This document shows positions 1-10,972 of a stretch of DNA of 64,000 nt, piece by piece. The stretch is taken from assembly GCA_013396655.1 (NCBI GenBank), contig WBMV01002763.1:372573-436572 (forward strand), written 5' to 3'. The DNA comes from Campylorhamphus procurvoides. Its lineage: Eukaryota > Chordata > Aves > Passeriformes > Dendrocolaptidae. Under the pieces are notes generated by a model. That model worked only from the letters and a program-made list of their open reading frames with translations. It was not told the origin of the DNA and did no database searches. The stretch's first letter is position 1. Each line of letters starts with the position of its first letter. The position numbers were made by a program, and so were the translations under genes.

Positions 1-228
1 TTAAGACTGGAAAATCCCTCTAAGGTTAGGGAGTCCAGCCCTTCACCCAGCACTGCCCAGGCCACCACTGATCTGTGTCCCCAAGTGCCACATCCACACA
101 GCTTTCGAACACTTCCAGGGATGGGGACTCCACCATTGCCCTGGTAAGCCTATTCCTAATTTTTCCTAATATCCAATCTAAACATTCCCTGGAGCAACTT
201 GAGGCCATTTCCTCCTGTCCTGCATTAC
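1..228 (-). mobile_element. CR1 LINE fragment, 3' region, cut by window edge
   Basis: Read on the minus strand this is the 3' part of a bird CR1 element: a stretch like 'tggatattaggaaaaatt' (near 145-170) is followed by the conserved block around 'ggatgtggcacttgg' (near 80-100) and a degraded end near position 1. The copy has several substitutions against the usual CR1 pattern, so it is moderately old. Its 3' tail lies outside the window. The open frames on both strands here are by-products of the repeat. Confidence 0.85.
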
Positions 229-1075
229 AGAAAATTTCACATCAAGATACCCTGTGAGAAAAAACACAACAGAAATATATTAATTTTGAAATCCTTTTTC
301 AGATTCACTGTGATATAGAAGAATGCATTATTATACCAGCAGAAATCAGTAACTAAGAATTATCCCTAGTCATCATAGCTGCTCTGATCATGTGTTGAGT
401 GTGTCTCTTGTGTAGGACAACTGCATTTAAGGACTGCTTGCTGCCAAAAGTTTCCTCCTGCTCCTACTAACATCAATACAACATGATTTGGAAAAAAAAA
501 AACACAATTTTACACCAAAAATGTAATCCCCAAGAATAGACAAAATGTAGGTCTGCAACGGATTCCTTGATTTTATTTAAATGACACTTGGTAAATGGCC
601 TCTGGGGGGAGGCAGGTTAAGATTAACAGGGCTCATACACCCACAAATGGAAAAAAAAAAGGCTCTACTGAGTAGCTCTAAGTAGAATTCAGGCACTGAT
701 AACCCAAGTGCTTTCCCTGAGTCATTTTATAATATTCAGTTGGAACGTTTTGGATGCTTATTTTGATGAATTGACTGAACAGCAAAAGCCTGCATGTGGA
801 TAGACTCATCTCGTGTATCTTGCAGGCTTCTTGCAAAGAGTGTGTGTCCTTCTGGTCCAGTTTCAGCCAAAGTTTTACCCCTCTCTGCAGAAGGAAAAGA
901 TTGACTCTACCTGTGATGGTTGATAGAGATCTATTTACATGATTCAAAACTTGGGTATTGAAGCTAAACACACTCAGAACACCCATAAACTCCTAAGTGG
1001 GAATAATAAACCCAGAGAAAAACTGATCAAGGCTCAGTGAAATCTTCTCTGCATGGGAAAGGTTCATCAGCACTG
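229..1075. other. Unique AT-rich DNA, no gene seen
   Basis: No repeat family or splice-bounded coding frame is visible. It holds short A runs (about 490-501 and 651-660). A 102-codon minus-strand frame (678-986) has no recognisable domain and is judged to be chance. Confidence 0.6.
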
Positions 1076-1326
1076 CCAAGGGGAAATGGCTTCAAACAAA
1101 AGGGCAGGGTTGGATGGGATATTGGGAAAGGATTCCTGGCTGGGAGGGTGGGGAGGCTCTGAAATAGGTTGCCCAGAGAAGCTGTGGCTGCCCCTGGATC
1201 CCTGGGAGTGTCCAAGGCCAGATTGGATGGGGCTTGGAGCAACCTGGGCTAGTGGAAGGTGTCCCTGCCCATGGCAGGGGGTGGATGAGATGAAGTTGAA
1301 GGTCCCTTCCAACCCAACCCATTCTA
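1076..1326 (+). mobile_element. CR1 LINE fragment, 3' end
   Basis: Strong match to the songbird CR1 3' region: 'gagaagctgtggctgcccc', 'ccaaggccagattggatgg', 'gtgtccctgcccatggcag' and 'aaggtcccttccaaccc' occur in the expected order, ending in a short 'attcta' tail. The element is 5'-truncated, as most CR1 copies are. It is little diverged, so probably a fairly recent insertion. Confidence 0.95.
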
Positions 1327-2449
1327 CACCAACTAATCTGAGCTGCTTTAAATACAAGGCTAGTCTAAACCAGAGTAGGGGCAGTGGGGACAGACAAGAC
1401 CATCCATGGGAAGCTCATTTTGTCACACTTTAAGTAACTGAACACATGGGATGACTCTTCCTTGAAAGGTGCATGTCTTTTTTCCACTCACTCGAGAGCT
1501 GAGAGGACATGACAGGATTTTTGAGATGAACTCAGGCAAGATACATTATTCATCACCTTTCAAAGCAGCACAGGCTTAATCATCAGACATAATGCAAGTG
1601 GAAATTTATGTCATATGTTATGCCAAAGGTCAGATTACACATAATCAGACTGGCCTTTGACTTTAGAATCTGTACTGGTTACAGATTAGAAACAGGTCCC
1701 TTGAAGGCAACATAATTCCATGGATGGGAAACTGATGTGAGATGAAAGTCATTCACAACTACTCTGTTATATTTCCTTTCAATAATGGATGTCCATAAAG
1801 AAAGTTCAGTTCATTTTTAAATGACTGAACTTTTTGAAGCAATCCGCTAATGGCTCCTGTGACATTGACAAAATCTGAACAACATTTATCAGGTACATAA
1901 AGCTGAGAACATGGTCTGTACCTTGCACCAGAGGAGTTTACCCTAAGATATCCCTACTCGCCGCAATCTTTAGGAAAAAAAAAAAAGCACCTTTTTTACA
2001 TAATAAATATTAATACTGTCTCAAGGGACAGATGGCATAAAATTCTTCCATTTCCCAACAATACAATATATTTAATCTGTACAGAATATTGTCTTTTGAC
2101 TTCTGTCTGGAAATAATGCAAGCAAGCATTTAAATAAACACAATAATTCAGTAGCGTGTGTTGGGCAAAAGCTGAATAACGTCAGATTTACAGGCTTTTT
2201 AAAATAAAAGATTCTCTGACAATGTTGTAACTTTTTATCCCATTCAGTTTGAACGTTTTCACTGGGATTTGCCAGATGTGTGCACTGAATTAGCAGGAAT
2301 GAGATAAAACTATGAGCAGGACTAGAATTTCCTGCAGGAAGAGACAGATCACCACAAAATCAGAGAACATATCTACCTTAAAATGTGCATTACAAACCCT
2401 TCATATTTTGGCACCTTCATGATTCTCATTTAAATATGACAAGGGGTTA
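1327..2449. other. Unique AT-rich DNA, conserved-looking stretches, no gene
   Basis: No gene is seen. At 1560-1680 an AAAGGTCA-type nuclear-receptor half-site (near 1625) lies about 40 bp from a second, inverted site-like word (near 1658). 2000-2260 is rich in TAAT-type words. Both could be regulatory, but that is only an impression from base composition. Confidence 0.5.
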
Positions 2450-2607
2450 AGCTGTGGCTGCCCCTGGATCCCTGGGAGTGTCCAAGGCCAGGTTGGATGG
2501 GGCTTGGAGCACCCTGGGCTGGTGGAAGGTGTCCCTCCCCATGGCAGGGGGTGGCACTGGATGGTCTTTAAGGTCCCTTCCAACCCAAACCATTCTGTGG
2601 TTCTGTA
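2450..2607 (+). mobile_element. CR1 LINE fragment, 3' end
   Basis: About 158 bp of the CR1 3' end, starting abruptly at 'agctgtggctgcccctgg' and ending 'accattctgtggttctgt', the octamer-type tail typical of CR1. It is very similar to the 1076-1326 copy over the shared part, so the two probably belong to the same or closely related subfamilies. Confidence 0.95.
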
Positions 2608-3828
2608 ATTATTGTCCCCAGTCAGAACAATAAATCAGACTTTCTATCACTTATTTTATAATGGCAGTTTTCCACTAACAAAATAGAATGATGTATTTTA
2701 GTCATATACTGACATTTTTATTAATACACTGACACAACAGAAACAAAATAATGAAGCACATGAGAAATGATTATTTAGCATGGCTGTGAAGCCAGCTCTT
2801 AAAGCTAAAATTTTCTCAAGTATTCTTAATATAATTTCATTTCTCTCTAATTTACTTATCTGAAGGCTGTTAGGGAATCATTATACAAAACTTTTTGACT
2901 CTTAGAACTTCAAAGCTTAAAATGGAACTGGACCACTAGTCCGCCTGCAATAGTTGCATCAGGGATTATAAAACACTTTTAAGAAAACCCCATACCCTAT
3001 AATTTAGTCACAATCTAAATTCTTAGTGCCAAAATTACAAGCAAACCCTACAGCAGGAAGAGGACATGGCACTTTCCAACCTCCAATATCCTGGCTCCTT
3101 TTAACCACATGGATTACAGGGGGCAAGGTGGTTCCAAAGCACAGAACATACAAGTCAGTCCCCAAAATCCTTGTTAATCTCACAAAGAAGCAAATTCTTA
3201 CTGACCCCCACTTGCTGACTGGAACATCCTTAAGCAGGTGAAGTTAATCTCAGTAGGAACGTCCTGTCTATACATCTCTAGGTGAGATTCCTCAATAAAT
3301 CACAGCAAGCCAAAGAGAGAGAAATTACAAAACCAAAGCAGGAAGAGGAATGAAGTCTTAATGATTTTGAAAGGCCTTGGATTATGAGAGGAATGGATTA
3401 TAAATACACTCCAAATCTTAGTTACATCCAAAGGCTGCAGTCTAAAGATAAATGTTCTCTGAAAAGACAAAGTCTTATTATTTCATCATAATCATTGCAA
3501 GGAAAATAGGTCAATACTTGATAGTTTTCTTCAAATTTTTATTAAATTTATTCAGATTTTTTCTGTTTATCTTCCACTTACAATCAAAATTTTCTTACTT
3601 AATTGTACAGTTTGGGGTATGTTTGTTTGTTTCTCCAAAATTATCAAGTTAGAAATTTTAAGATCCATTCACTGCATACAAACACATCACCAGGCAGGGG
3701 TAGCTGAGCAAGGAACAATTGAGGTTTATAAGGCATTTGAACACTACCAGCACATCAGTGGAATTTTGTGATTCATTCACTAACAAAAGCCCTTCAAGAA
3801 ACTCTCCAGCAGAAGGAAAAATTCCCTC
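2608..3828. other. Unique AT-rich DNA, no gene seen
   Basis: Low-GC sequence with T-rich stretches around 3530-3600 and no recognised repeat. The 71-codon plus frame at 3026-3241 shows no domain and no splice context. Confidence 0.55.
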
Positions 3829-3995
3829 ACAGATTGGTGTTCTGTTAACAGATCAAAGACAGTCCATTTTCCCAATGAGGGGAGGTTATAAGCAGAATCC
3901 AGCAGGGATCTGCTTTGGTTCTCTGCTCATCTTTATGTCTATAACTGATCTAGAGCTGGTGAAGGAGTGAAATCTGCCCATGCTACCATACTCAG
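3829..3995 (+). mobile_element. Fossil LINE (CR1-like) reverse-transcriptase segment
   Basis: The plus-strand frame running to the stop at 3968-3970 contains a degraded form of the LINE reverse-transcriptase block. A 'LLTDQRQ' stretch sits where CR1-type enzymes have a W-L-x-x-R-x-Q motif, and about 25 residues later 'NPAGICFGSLL' followed by 'ITDLELVKE' matches the G-V-P-Q-G-S-x-L-G-P-x-L-F ... I-N-D-L order of that family. Key residues are changed (Q-G-S became A-G-I), and the frame stops where the A-D-D motif should approach, so this is a dead coding relic. At DNA level 'gcagggatctgctttgg' and 'tctttatgtctataactgatct' also fit. It may be an older CR1 group than the other copies. No long 3' end was confidently traced downstream. 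Confidence 0.55.
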
Positions 3996-4773
3996 CATAG
4001 TTAAAACCAGCCCAGTATTAAAGTGTTGCATCACCCCAACAGCAATAATTCCTCAGGAAGGAAACCTTGTGTGAGTGTGAAATGTCCTCTGAAAGCTCAG
4101 CTAGAATGTTCTAGGATGATTAACAACACAAACACAAGGAACTATTTTGAAAGGCTTGGAAAACAATGCAGACACCAATACCATGAAACCCATACAGATG
4201 CAGGGTTCACCTGCAATGCCACAGATGGACCAAAGAACAGAAAACACAGACAAGAGTAACAAAGCTACTACAATTCTCCCATTCCAAATGAGTTTTGTGC
4301 AGAAAGGGAAAAACAAGGAGACCTATGCATTTATAAACTTAATGGAAAAGGTGAATAGAAGGTAATTATTCACTGTTCTCATTATACAAGACCTTGGGGA
4401 AAACTGCACTGAGCGATTAGACAGAGGGAAAGAAATACTTTCTCACATACAAACATTTGTCATAGATATCTTGGAGCCATACATAAAAGTACTCCAAAAG
4501 CAGTTAAACAAATCCAAGAATTATTAAACAAGATGTCACAGATGGAACTTTTATCTCAAAAATTCCCTGAATCTAAAAGAGAAGGATAACTCAGCACTTG
4601 TCCTGCTTTATTGATGACTTTAGGAACTGTTACCAGCTCCTCTTTGGTCTCCACCTCAGCAGATACAGCTACGTTCTTAATTTGTGACAAACACCACAAC
4701 TTCTCTCCACTCCCACCTGTCCCACCACCTCACATTGCTCTCCACAATTCACCCATCACTCCGTGCTGTTCCC
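3996..4773. other. Unique or heavily decayed DNA, no gene seen
   Basis: It could include the decayed downstream part of the fossil LINE at 3829-3995, but I could not align it. Overlapping frames on both strands (4023-4365) have no recognisable motif. Confidence 0.4.
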
Positions 4774-4871
4774 AATCACAGAATCACAAAATTACAGAAA
4801 GGTTTAGGTTGGGAGTGACCTCAAAGACCATCTCGTTCTGCTCCCCTGCCACCATCCACTAGCCCAGGTTT
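4774..4871 (-). mobile_element. CR1 LINE 3' tail fragment
   Basis: The plus strand begins with 'aatcacagaatcacaaaatt', the reverse complement of a CR1 3' tail, followed by 'ggtttaggttgggagtgacc' and 'caaagaccatctcgttctgc'. Similarity ends after 'ccactagcccagg', so only about 100 bp of the 3' end is present. It is more diverged than the 1076 or 2450 copies. Confidence 0.85.
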
Positions 4872-7830
4872 CTCTCTCTGACATTCAAAACATCTCCTCC
4901 CACCCAACCCTCCCAACACGTGATGGAGCCCATCCACACCAAACCTTTCCACACAACCCTGAGCTCTTCCCACCCTCCTGCCTCACATCCCTTAATCCAG
5001 AGAGACCTCCCTGGCTGCTGCAGCTCCTCCTGCTCTGTGTGATGAGGCTCCAAGCCATGTCCCCACAGCCACCACTGTTGGCTGCTCTCTGATGCTGAGC
5101 CCCACCATCCCTGAAGCAGCAATGCCCCTTGCACTCACTTTCACAGGGATCAAACCCCAGCAAAAGCCTTCAGGCAGAAAGCTGTTATCAAAAACATGAT
5201 TCTGGGAGCCATAAAGGAGGACAGAAAGGAGAAGAGCAGGTATAGCTTGTTTCCAGGCAGAATAGGTTACAGGGAATAATTTTCTTTGCTTTTTGCTTCT
5301 CTTTTCAGTTCTCTCTTTGGGGGGGGAAAAACATCCTTCGTCATTTACTAACACAAAGTGTTCTTCTGGAGTGTGAAGGCTTAAATCTTCAACAATCAGG
5401 CAATTTATTCAAATGTCTAAAGATGGATATAATAGAAAATTCTTTCCTTTCTGTCAGCTTAAAAAAAGACACCTAACAAAAAAACCCATTGAGATTCAAT
5501 GGTCTCTGCACTGTTGTATCTTATCTTAAAGAGGCTTAAATAAAACCTTGAGAACTCCACAAAGAGTCTGTGGATGGGTTAGACTTTTGTGTAAAAAAAA
5601 TGCCTCTTTTCCAGAAGGCATAAATAATTACTGGGAGAGCAACCATAAGTCTCATCCAAAGCCAGTAGGAAGACTCCTACTGACTTCACCATATCTGGAA
5701 TGAGCCCAGAGTTTGTATTATAGCTCAAAGTATTTTTATACTGGCATTGCAATGAATTCCTACAAGAATAAAGTTTTAAAATGTTAAAGGGGAAAGAACA
5801 GGTTACACTGCTAAATCCGGGGAAATTTTGAAATGGATGTGCTTCCTACACTTGGAGCATCAATCCTGCTCTTCTATTCCTGTCTGCAACAACAGAAAAG
5901 TCCCACTAGGCGTAAAAATCTCCTCCTAATGCTGCCTCCTTTTCAATACATACAAGACAAAATGCACTCCCTAAACATATTTCCCTTCAGACACTGGTAG
6001 TTAAGTAACAATTTCATCTCCTCTCCAGCTCCTCATTCAGCTCCCACATCCCCATTCTCCAGCTCGGAGCATTTAAAGGGCTTTATACCTGTGTGATTAA
6101 ATTTGTGAGGCTGTTTATTTCTTGCAGTGATTTGAGAAATAATCTATCAATGGAGCTTTCAGCTCCTCCATACAATATACTTGGTAGCACGTACTCTTCT
6201 CTTGAAGGGATAAATCAGGTTTTAAGCTCCCACTGCTTAAGTCAGGCTGAGAGGCATCCAAATCACCAGGACTGAAACACCTTCAGGAAGTTTCTTAGTG
6301 CAGGTAAGAAAAACATTTTGGTAAACAAGGTGGAAATCTTTACCTACAAAACCTTTATCTACACAAACTATCAGCAGATTAACAAAGAAAAAAAAAACCA
6401 ACAAACGAATCCAAAGCTATGTTGCTCAAGGGATTATTGGTGACTTTGTATTCTACACTTTCACAACAGCTCAGGGAAGAACTGGTGAGCACATCTACAA
6501 CACTTCATTAAATGTATCGAGATGTTATAATGGAGAACATGGGATTATTTTCATCAGAGAAGAAAAAAAGCAGTGAAATCTCATTCCCCCTCAAATGTCA
6601 GGTCAGCCAGGATCACAAATCATGAATCTGAGAATCATTTTTTAGCTCCTCACAGCATGTCAGATACAGCTGCTGGAACTCACATGCAATCCAGTGCTGA
6701 ACATTATGAATTTCAGAGTGGAATGTTGTCAGAGAGATGAAAGACTGCAGGAATAAAATATTAAGGGCAAGAGGGGGTGCACTCATCAATATTTGTACTT
6801 CTAGAGGACCTGAGCCTTGGCCACACGCTACTGCACCATCACTGGATGGCCCTTCAGATAAACAGCATTTTTTAATTATTATTTTTTTCCTTTGCTCGGT
6901 GAAAAATGGTGGTAATTACATAAAACTGCAGAGCTACCAAGAATTTGATTTTGTGCTTTAACAATACAGAAATCAGGCACCAGCACAGCTTCTCTAAATG
7001 AGATTCGCTTCATTTCCCTGTCACCCAGACAGAAAAAGCTCCCTCCTTCCAGAATAAAACACGCCAAAAATCCCAATGTACTAAGGGAATTCCTGGACAA
7101 GAGATCCCCTCCAGAACATGGGCTCGGGGAAAGAGAAATGCTGGGAGGCTCCAGAGAGCAGCCTGAGGGAAACTCCAGGCACGTGCCTGACCCCAAACAC
7201 CTCCTCTTCCCCTTCGCTCAAATCTGACACAGAAGGAGAAATATTTCAGTGGAACGGGATTTTTAAATAAGGATTTAAGCATCAGAACTGGGCTGGGTTT
7301 GGAGGGGACTGTTATTCTGGTTTCTAACTTTGCTAAATCTATTACATACTAAGTATGATAAATTTACTGAGAAGTTACTGGTTGTATTATTGAGCAAATC
7401 AAATAAAGGGGAACCTACTTTGATGTCAATATTGCACTGTATTTTAATTTCTGGTGTCTCAATAAAATCAGCTGAAATGCCTATTCTGCCTCCAATAATT
7501 TGTCCACCAGGAGTTTTTTGCAATGAGTATTAATGCCCCTTACTGATCTAATGTCACCAATATCAGTATTTATTGTGGGGTTTGATTAGCTCTGCTATTA
7601 TAATTCATGGAAAACAAGGCACAGCACAAATAAGAAATGCTGTAAATCACCAGAGAAAGCAGAAGTTTAGGCCCAGTTCTAATAGAGCACTTTATTGTGC
7701 ACTTGGACCAAGCCCATCTCCACATTTGAGGTAGGTACAGAACTTTATGTGCTTTATCACATCCAAACCAACTCGCAGGTATGTGAGTGGAAGGATAAGT
7801 GGTCATTATTTGCGATCATGTGCATTTTGT
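4872..7830. other. Unique DNA, no gene seen
   Basis: 4872-5160 is C-rich on the plus strand and carries overlapping minus-strand frames of 91-120 codons with no recognised domain. A (G)8 run lies near 5321. 5990-6075 is pyrimidine-rich. The rest is AT-rich, with no repeat or exon I can support. Confidence 0.5.
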
Positions 7831-7980
7831 GGCTGCCTCATCCCTGGAAACACTCAAGATCAGGTTGAAAGAGGCTCTGAGCAACCAGATCTTCTTGGAG
7901 ATGTCCCTGCCCAAGACAGGAGGTTGGACCTAAATGGGCTTCAATGGTCCCTTCCAACCCAAACCACTCTGTGATTCTAT
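7831..7980 (+). mobile_element. CR1 LINE fragment, 3' end
   Basis: Starts at 'ggctgcctcatccctgg' and continues through 'gatgtccctgcccaagacag' and 'ggtcccttccaacccaaacc' to a 'ctgtgattctat' tail. The middle ('gaaagaggctctgagcaacc') differs from the young copies elsewhere in the window, pointing to another CR1 subfamily or greater age. Confidence 0.92.
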
Positions 7981-10276
7981 ACTGAAGTATTTCCCTTCAA
8001 GTTATTTGGAGAAGTCCAGGATTTTGACATCTCTTGGAGACTGTTCACGTTGTCCCAGTGGCCAAAGGACACCCACTCCCAGAGGGAAGTCTGAATAACA
8101 GACATCTGAGAGTACAGCAGCAACATAAACTGATAAAACTCCTGTCAAATCTCACAGAACAGAAACCAAAACAGGCTTTGGCAGAGCATCTCATTCTGTA
8201 ACATAAAACCAAAACAGAATAAAATAAAAATTAAATAATGCATACTGCAGCTTCAAACTTCTAAAACAGAGGTTTTGGTGTCTTGAAAGCTTTTGGGAAA
8301 TTGGTATTTCAGACACTTGTGACTTCCTCACATGCCAAACCCATTTGGTTTTCCATCAGGGAACTTTGCAGGATGCTTTCATTACCCTCAGGTGGCAGGC
8401 ATCAAAATATAGGGGTGCTCAATGTAGTGACTGAATTAAAGTGAAAATTATGCAACATTTACTCCCCTTTTGAAGTATGTGAGTGCAAATTAAAAGAAAT
8501 CTATGGCTGATTTAATTTAATGCATTTATTTATTTACTAATGGGCAGGAAAGAGGGGTGACTGCTAAATTAATAAATATATAAACCCCAAAATTATTCTG
8601 GCATTTTTGCCATGTACACATTGGGCATAAAGTTCCCGAGAAATTTGAAGGAAGATTACTTGGAAAACAAGGCTCTTCCCACATATAAAACTGGCAATAT
8701 CTGGCACTCTGATTTCTGGAAAATGTAACTCAGAGTTTCAGAGAATTAACTTTAACCAAACTCTTTTATAGAAGAGCTTGGTTCCCAAGGAAGCAGACAT
8801 AAATTGTAGAGACGAAAAGACCAAAAGCCAATATGTGAGGCTGATTAAACATTCTGCAGAAGTCAGTTTTATATCATAATGGCAAATCTGCAAGCAAATT
8901 TCCATTGCAAATGTCATTTATCTATAAATATTAACACATAAATATTAGCTACAGCTATTTCGTACAGCCACGTTAATAGAACTTGCATATCCACGATGAA
9001 AATAAAACAGTTTACTATTTTTAATTTTATCACTTGTAAAACAAGATTTCTGGGCATGATTTATACAACTGAATTATATAATTAACAAAATAAAACTACA
9101 GCCCTGTGGGCAAAGCATGGGGGATGAGAGACACCATCCCAGGTGTAATTTGTAGGAAGCATTGTGACCATTTAAAAGATAACAGTAAACTTCAATAAGC
9201 AATATTACATTGCTTTCAAGACATACAGTTAAGAATGCTCTAGAGAGAACTATAATACCATAACACAAGTCATCACTATAACCATAACACTGGTTGAAAC
9301 CCATTCAAAAAGAACCCTAAAACCTTCCAAGCTCTGCCAAGCGATGTCTGTTTGGAGGTGGAATATACTCCCAGGAGAAAAAGCAGATGATCTTTAATTG
9401 GCAGAGTTAAAAAAAACACAGTAGGAGAAAAATCCAGGCTTTCTAGGAAAATTGAATGAATTACCTAAACTGGCTTTTTATTCATCTTGCAAAACACTGT
9501 CAAGAGATGGAGCAGGGGGATGGAACTCCATCTTTAAGGTCATTCTACTGCCCAAACTGACAATGTCCCCCTCTAAGCAGGTAAGAGTAAATAAGGAGTT
9601 GGCATATAAATTTGGGATAGGCATTCCCACAAAAGAGAGAACCTAAAAGCAGGACTTGAAGGCCAAGAATGGGAAGGAGCACAGAATTTGTCTTATGTGA
9701 TACGAGCCACCCTAAAGTTGTACTGTAAACTACATTAGACAGGAGAGAAATGCATACTCATTGTGATTCCTCCCATCCTAAACAGGCACCAATGGCTAAA
9801 ATTATGCCCTTGCCTCCCTTTGCTGACAATATGGAAAACATAGGGATGCTTAACTTTAATTGTCTAAACAGTAGGTGAAGTGCAGGAAGAGCAGAGCTTT
9901 CACTTTGTACCTGCAAGAGCCCAGCTCAGCCAAATCAGCACTGGGGGGAAATGAAGAAGAATGGGCTCAGAAATCAGATTTTCAGTGCTTTTCCTCATGC
10001 ACCTAAAGAGCAACACCAACATATTTCATGCCCACCTCCCTCCTGAAACAGCAGTGACAGGCTGCTCCTTTTCCAGGGTGAAATACCCGAGTTTGCCCCA
10101 AACACACGTGGCTATCCCTCTTTTGGTGCATAACACACAAAAAATACAGGGAAGAGCCATGGCAGGTTTTCCTGTTGGAATGTTCTATGAACTTCACCAA
10201 TTCTGTTGAAATTGGTCTGAGTTTTGTGGTTACTGAATTATGAAAAATCTGTGAGGTGATCACTTGGCACTGCTTT
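7981..10276. other. Unique AT-rich DNA with a conserved-looking stretch, no gene
   Basis: 8515-8585 and 8860-9010 are dense in TAAT, TTTAT and ATAAATATTA words typical of slowly evolving developmental elements. No exon, RNA gene or repeat is recognised. An 82-codon plus frame at 9961-10209 is judged to be chance. Confidence 0.5.
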
Positions 10277-10434
10277 GCTGCCCAGAGAAGCTGTGGATGC
10301 CCCTGGATCCCTGGAAGTGTCCAAGGCCAGGATGGATGGAGCTCTAGTGGAAAGTGTCCTTGCCCACGGGAGGGAGCTGGAACTAGATGGTCCATAAGGT
10401 TCCTCCCAACCCAAACCATTCTGTGATTCTGTGA
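10277..10434 (+). mobile_element. CR1 LINE fragment, 3' end, internally deleted
   Basis: 'gctgcccagagaagctgtgg' to 'accattctgtgattctgtg' gives a clear CR1 3' end with tail. Against the copy at 2450 it lacks roughly 20 bp of the 'ggggcttggagcaacctggg' block (it reads 'ggagctctagtggaaagtgt'), a small internal deletion. Confidence 0.94.
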
Positions 10435-10832
10435 GTTGTGTTTGATTCAGTCTGTTAAAAGACAATATATATTATGTGAACTGCACTCTGGGTATGGCAC
10501 CGCAAGGAAAACAATTTTACCTATTTCATGCTTTTCACTACAGGTGCTCTTTGTCAAAAACTGAACAATGTGCCAGTGAAAGAATTATCTACTGCTGCTT
10601 GAAAACCAAATTCCAGGGGTTAACATGGTCTTAGGAAACAGCTTAACACACAGGAACTGCATATAACTGTCCAATCTGTTCCATGCACACTTGGAAAACC
10701 TTTGAAAGGAAATCTACAGGGACAGAGCTGATCAAAAATAGAAATAATTCCACATGAGAACAATTCCTTCAAGCTGAACCAATCAGTTCCTTTCCAAAAC
10801 ATAACCACAGCATGATCATCTCTAGATTTATT

Positions 10833-10972
10833 CCCCCATCCCTGGAAATGTCCAAGGCCAGGTTGGACAGGGCTTGGAGCAACCTGGGCTGGTGGAAGGT
10901 GTCCCTGCCCATGGCAGGGGGTGGGACTGGATGGGCTGTAAGGTCCCTTCCAACTCAAAGCATTCTGTGACA
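10833..10972 (+). mobile_element. CR1 LINE fragment, 3' end
   Basis: Begins at 'ccccatccctggaaatgtcc', passes through 'ggcttggagcaacctggg' and 'gtccctgcccatggcagg', and ends 'cattctgtgaca'. It lies about 400 bp downstream of the 10277 copy in the same orientation but starts at a different truncation point, so the two are separate insertions and not a tandem duplication. Confidence 0.95.

Noticed and set aside
10003..10419. 138-codon minus-strand frame
   Set aside because: Its first third is antisense to a CR1 3' end; the rest has no recognisable motif.
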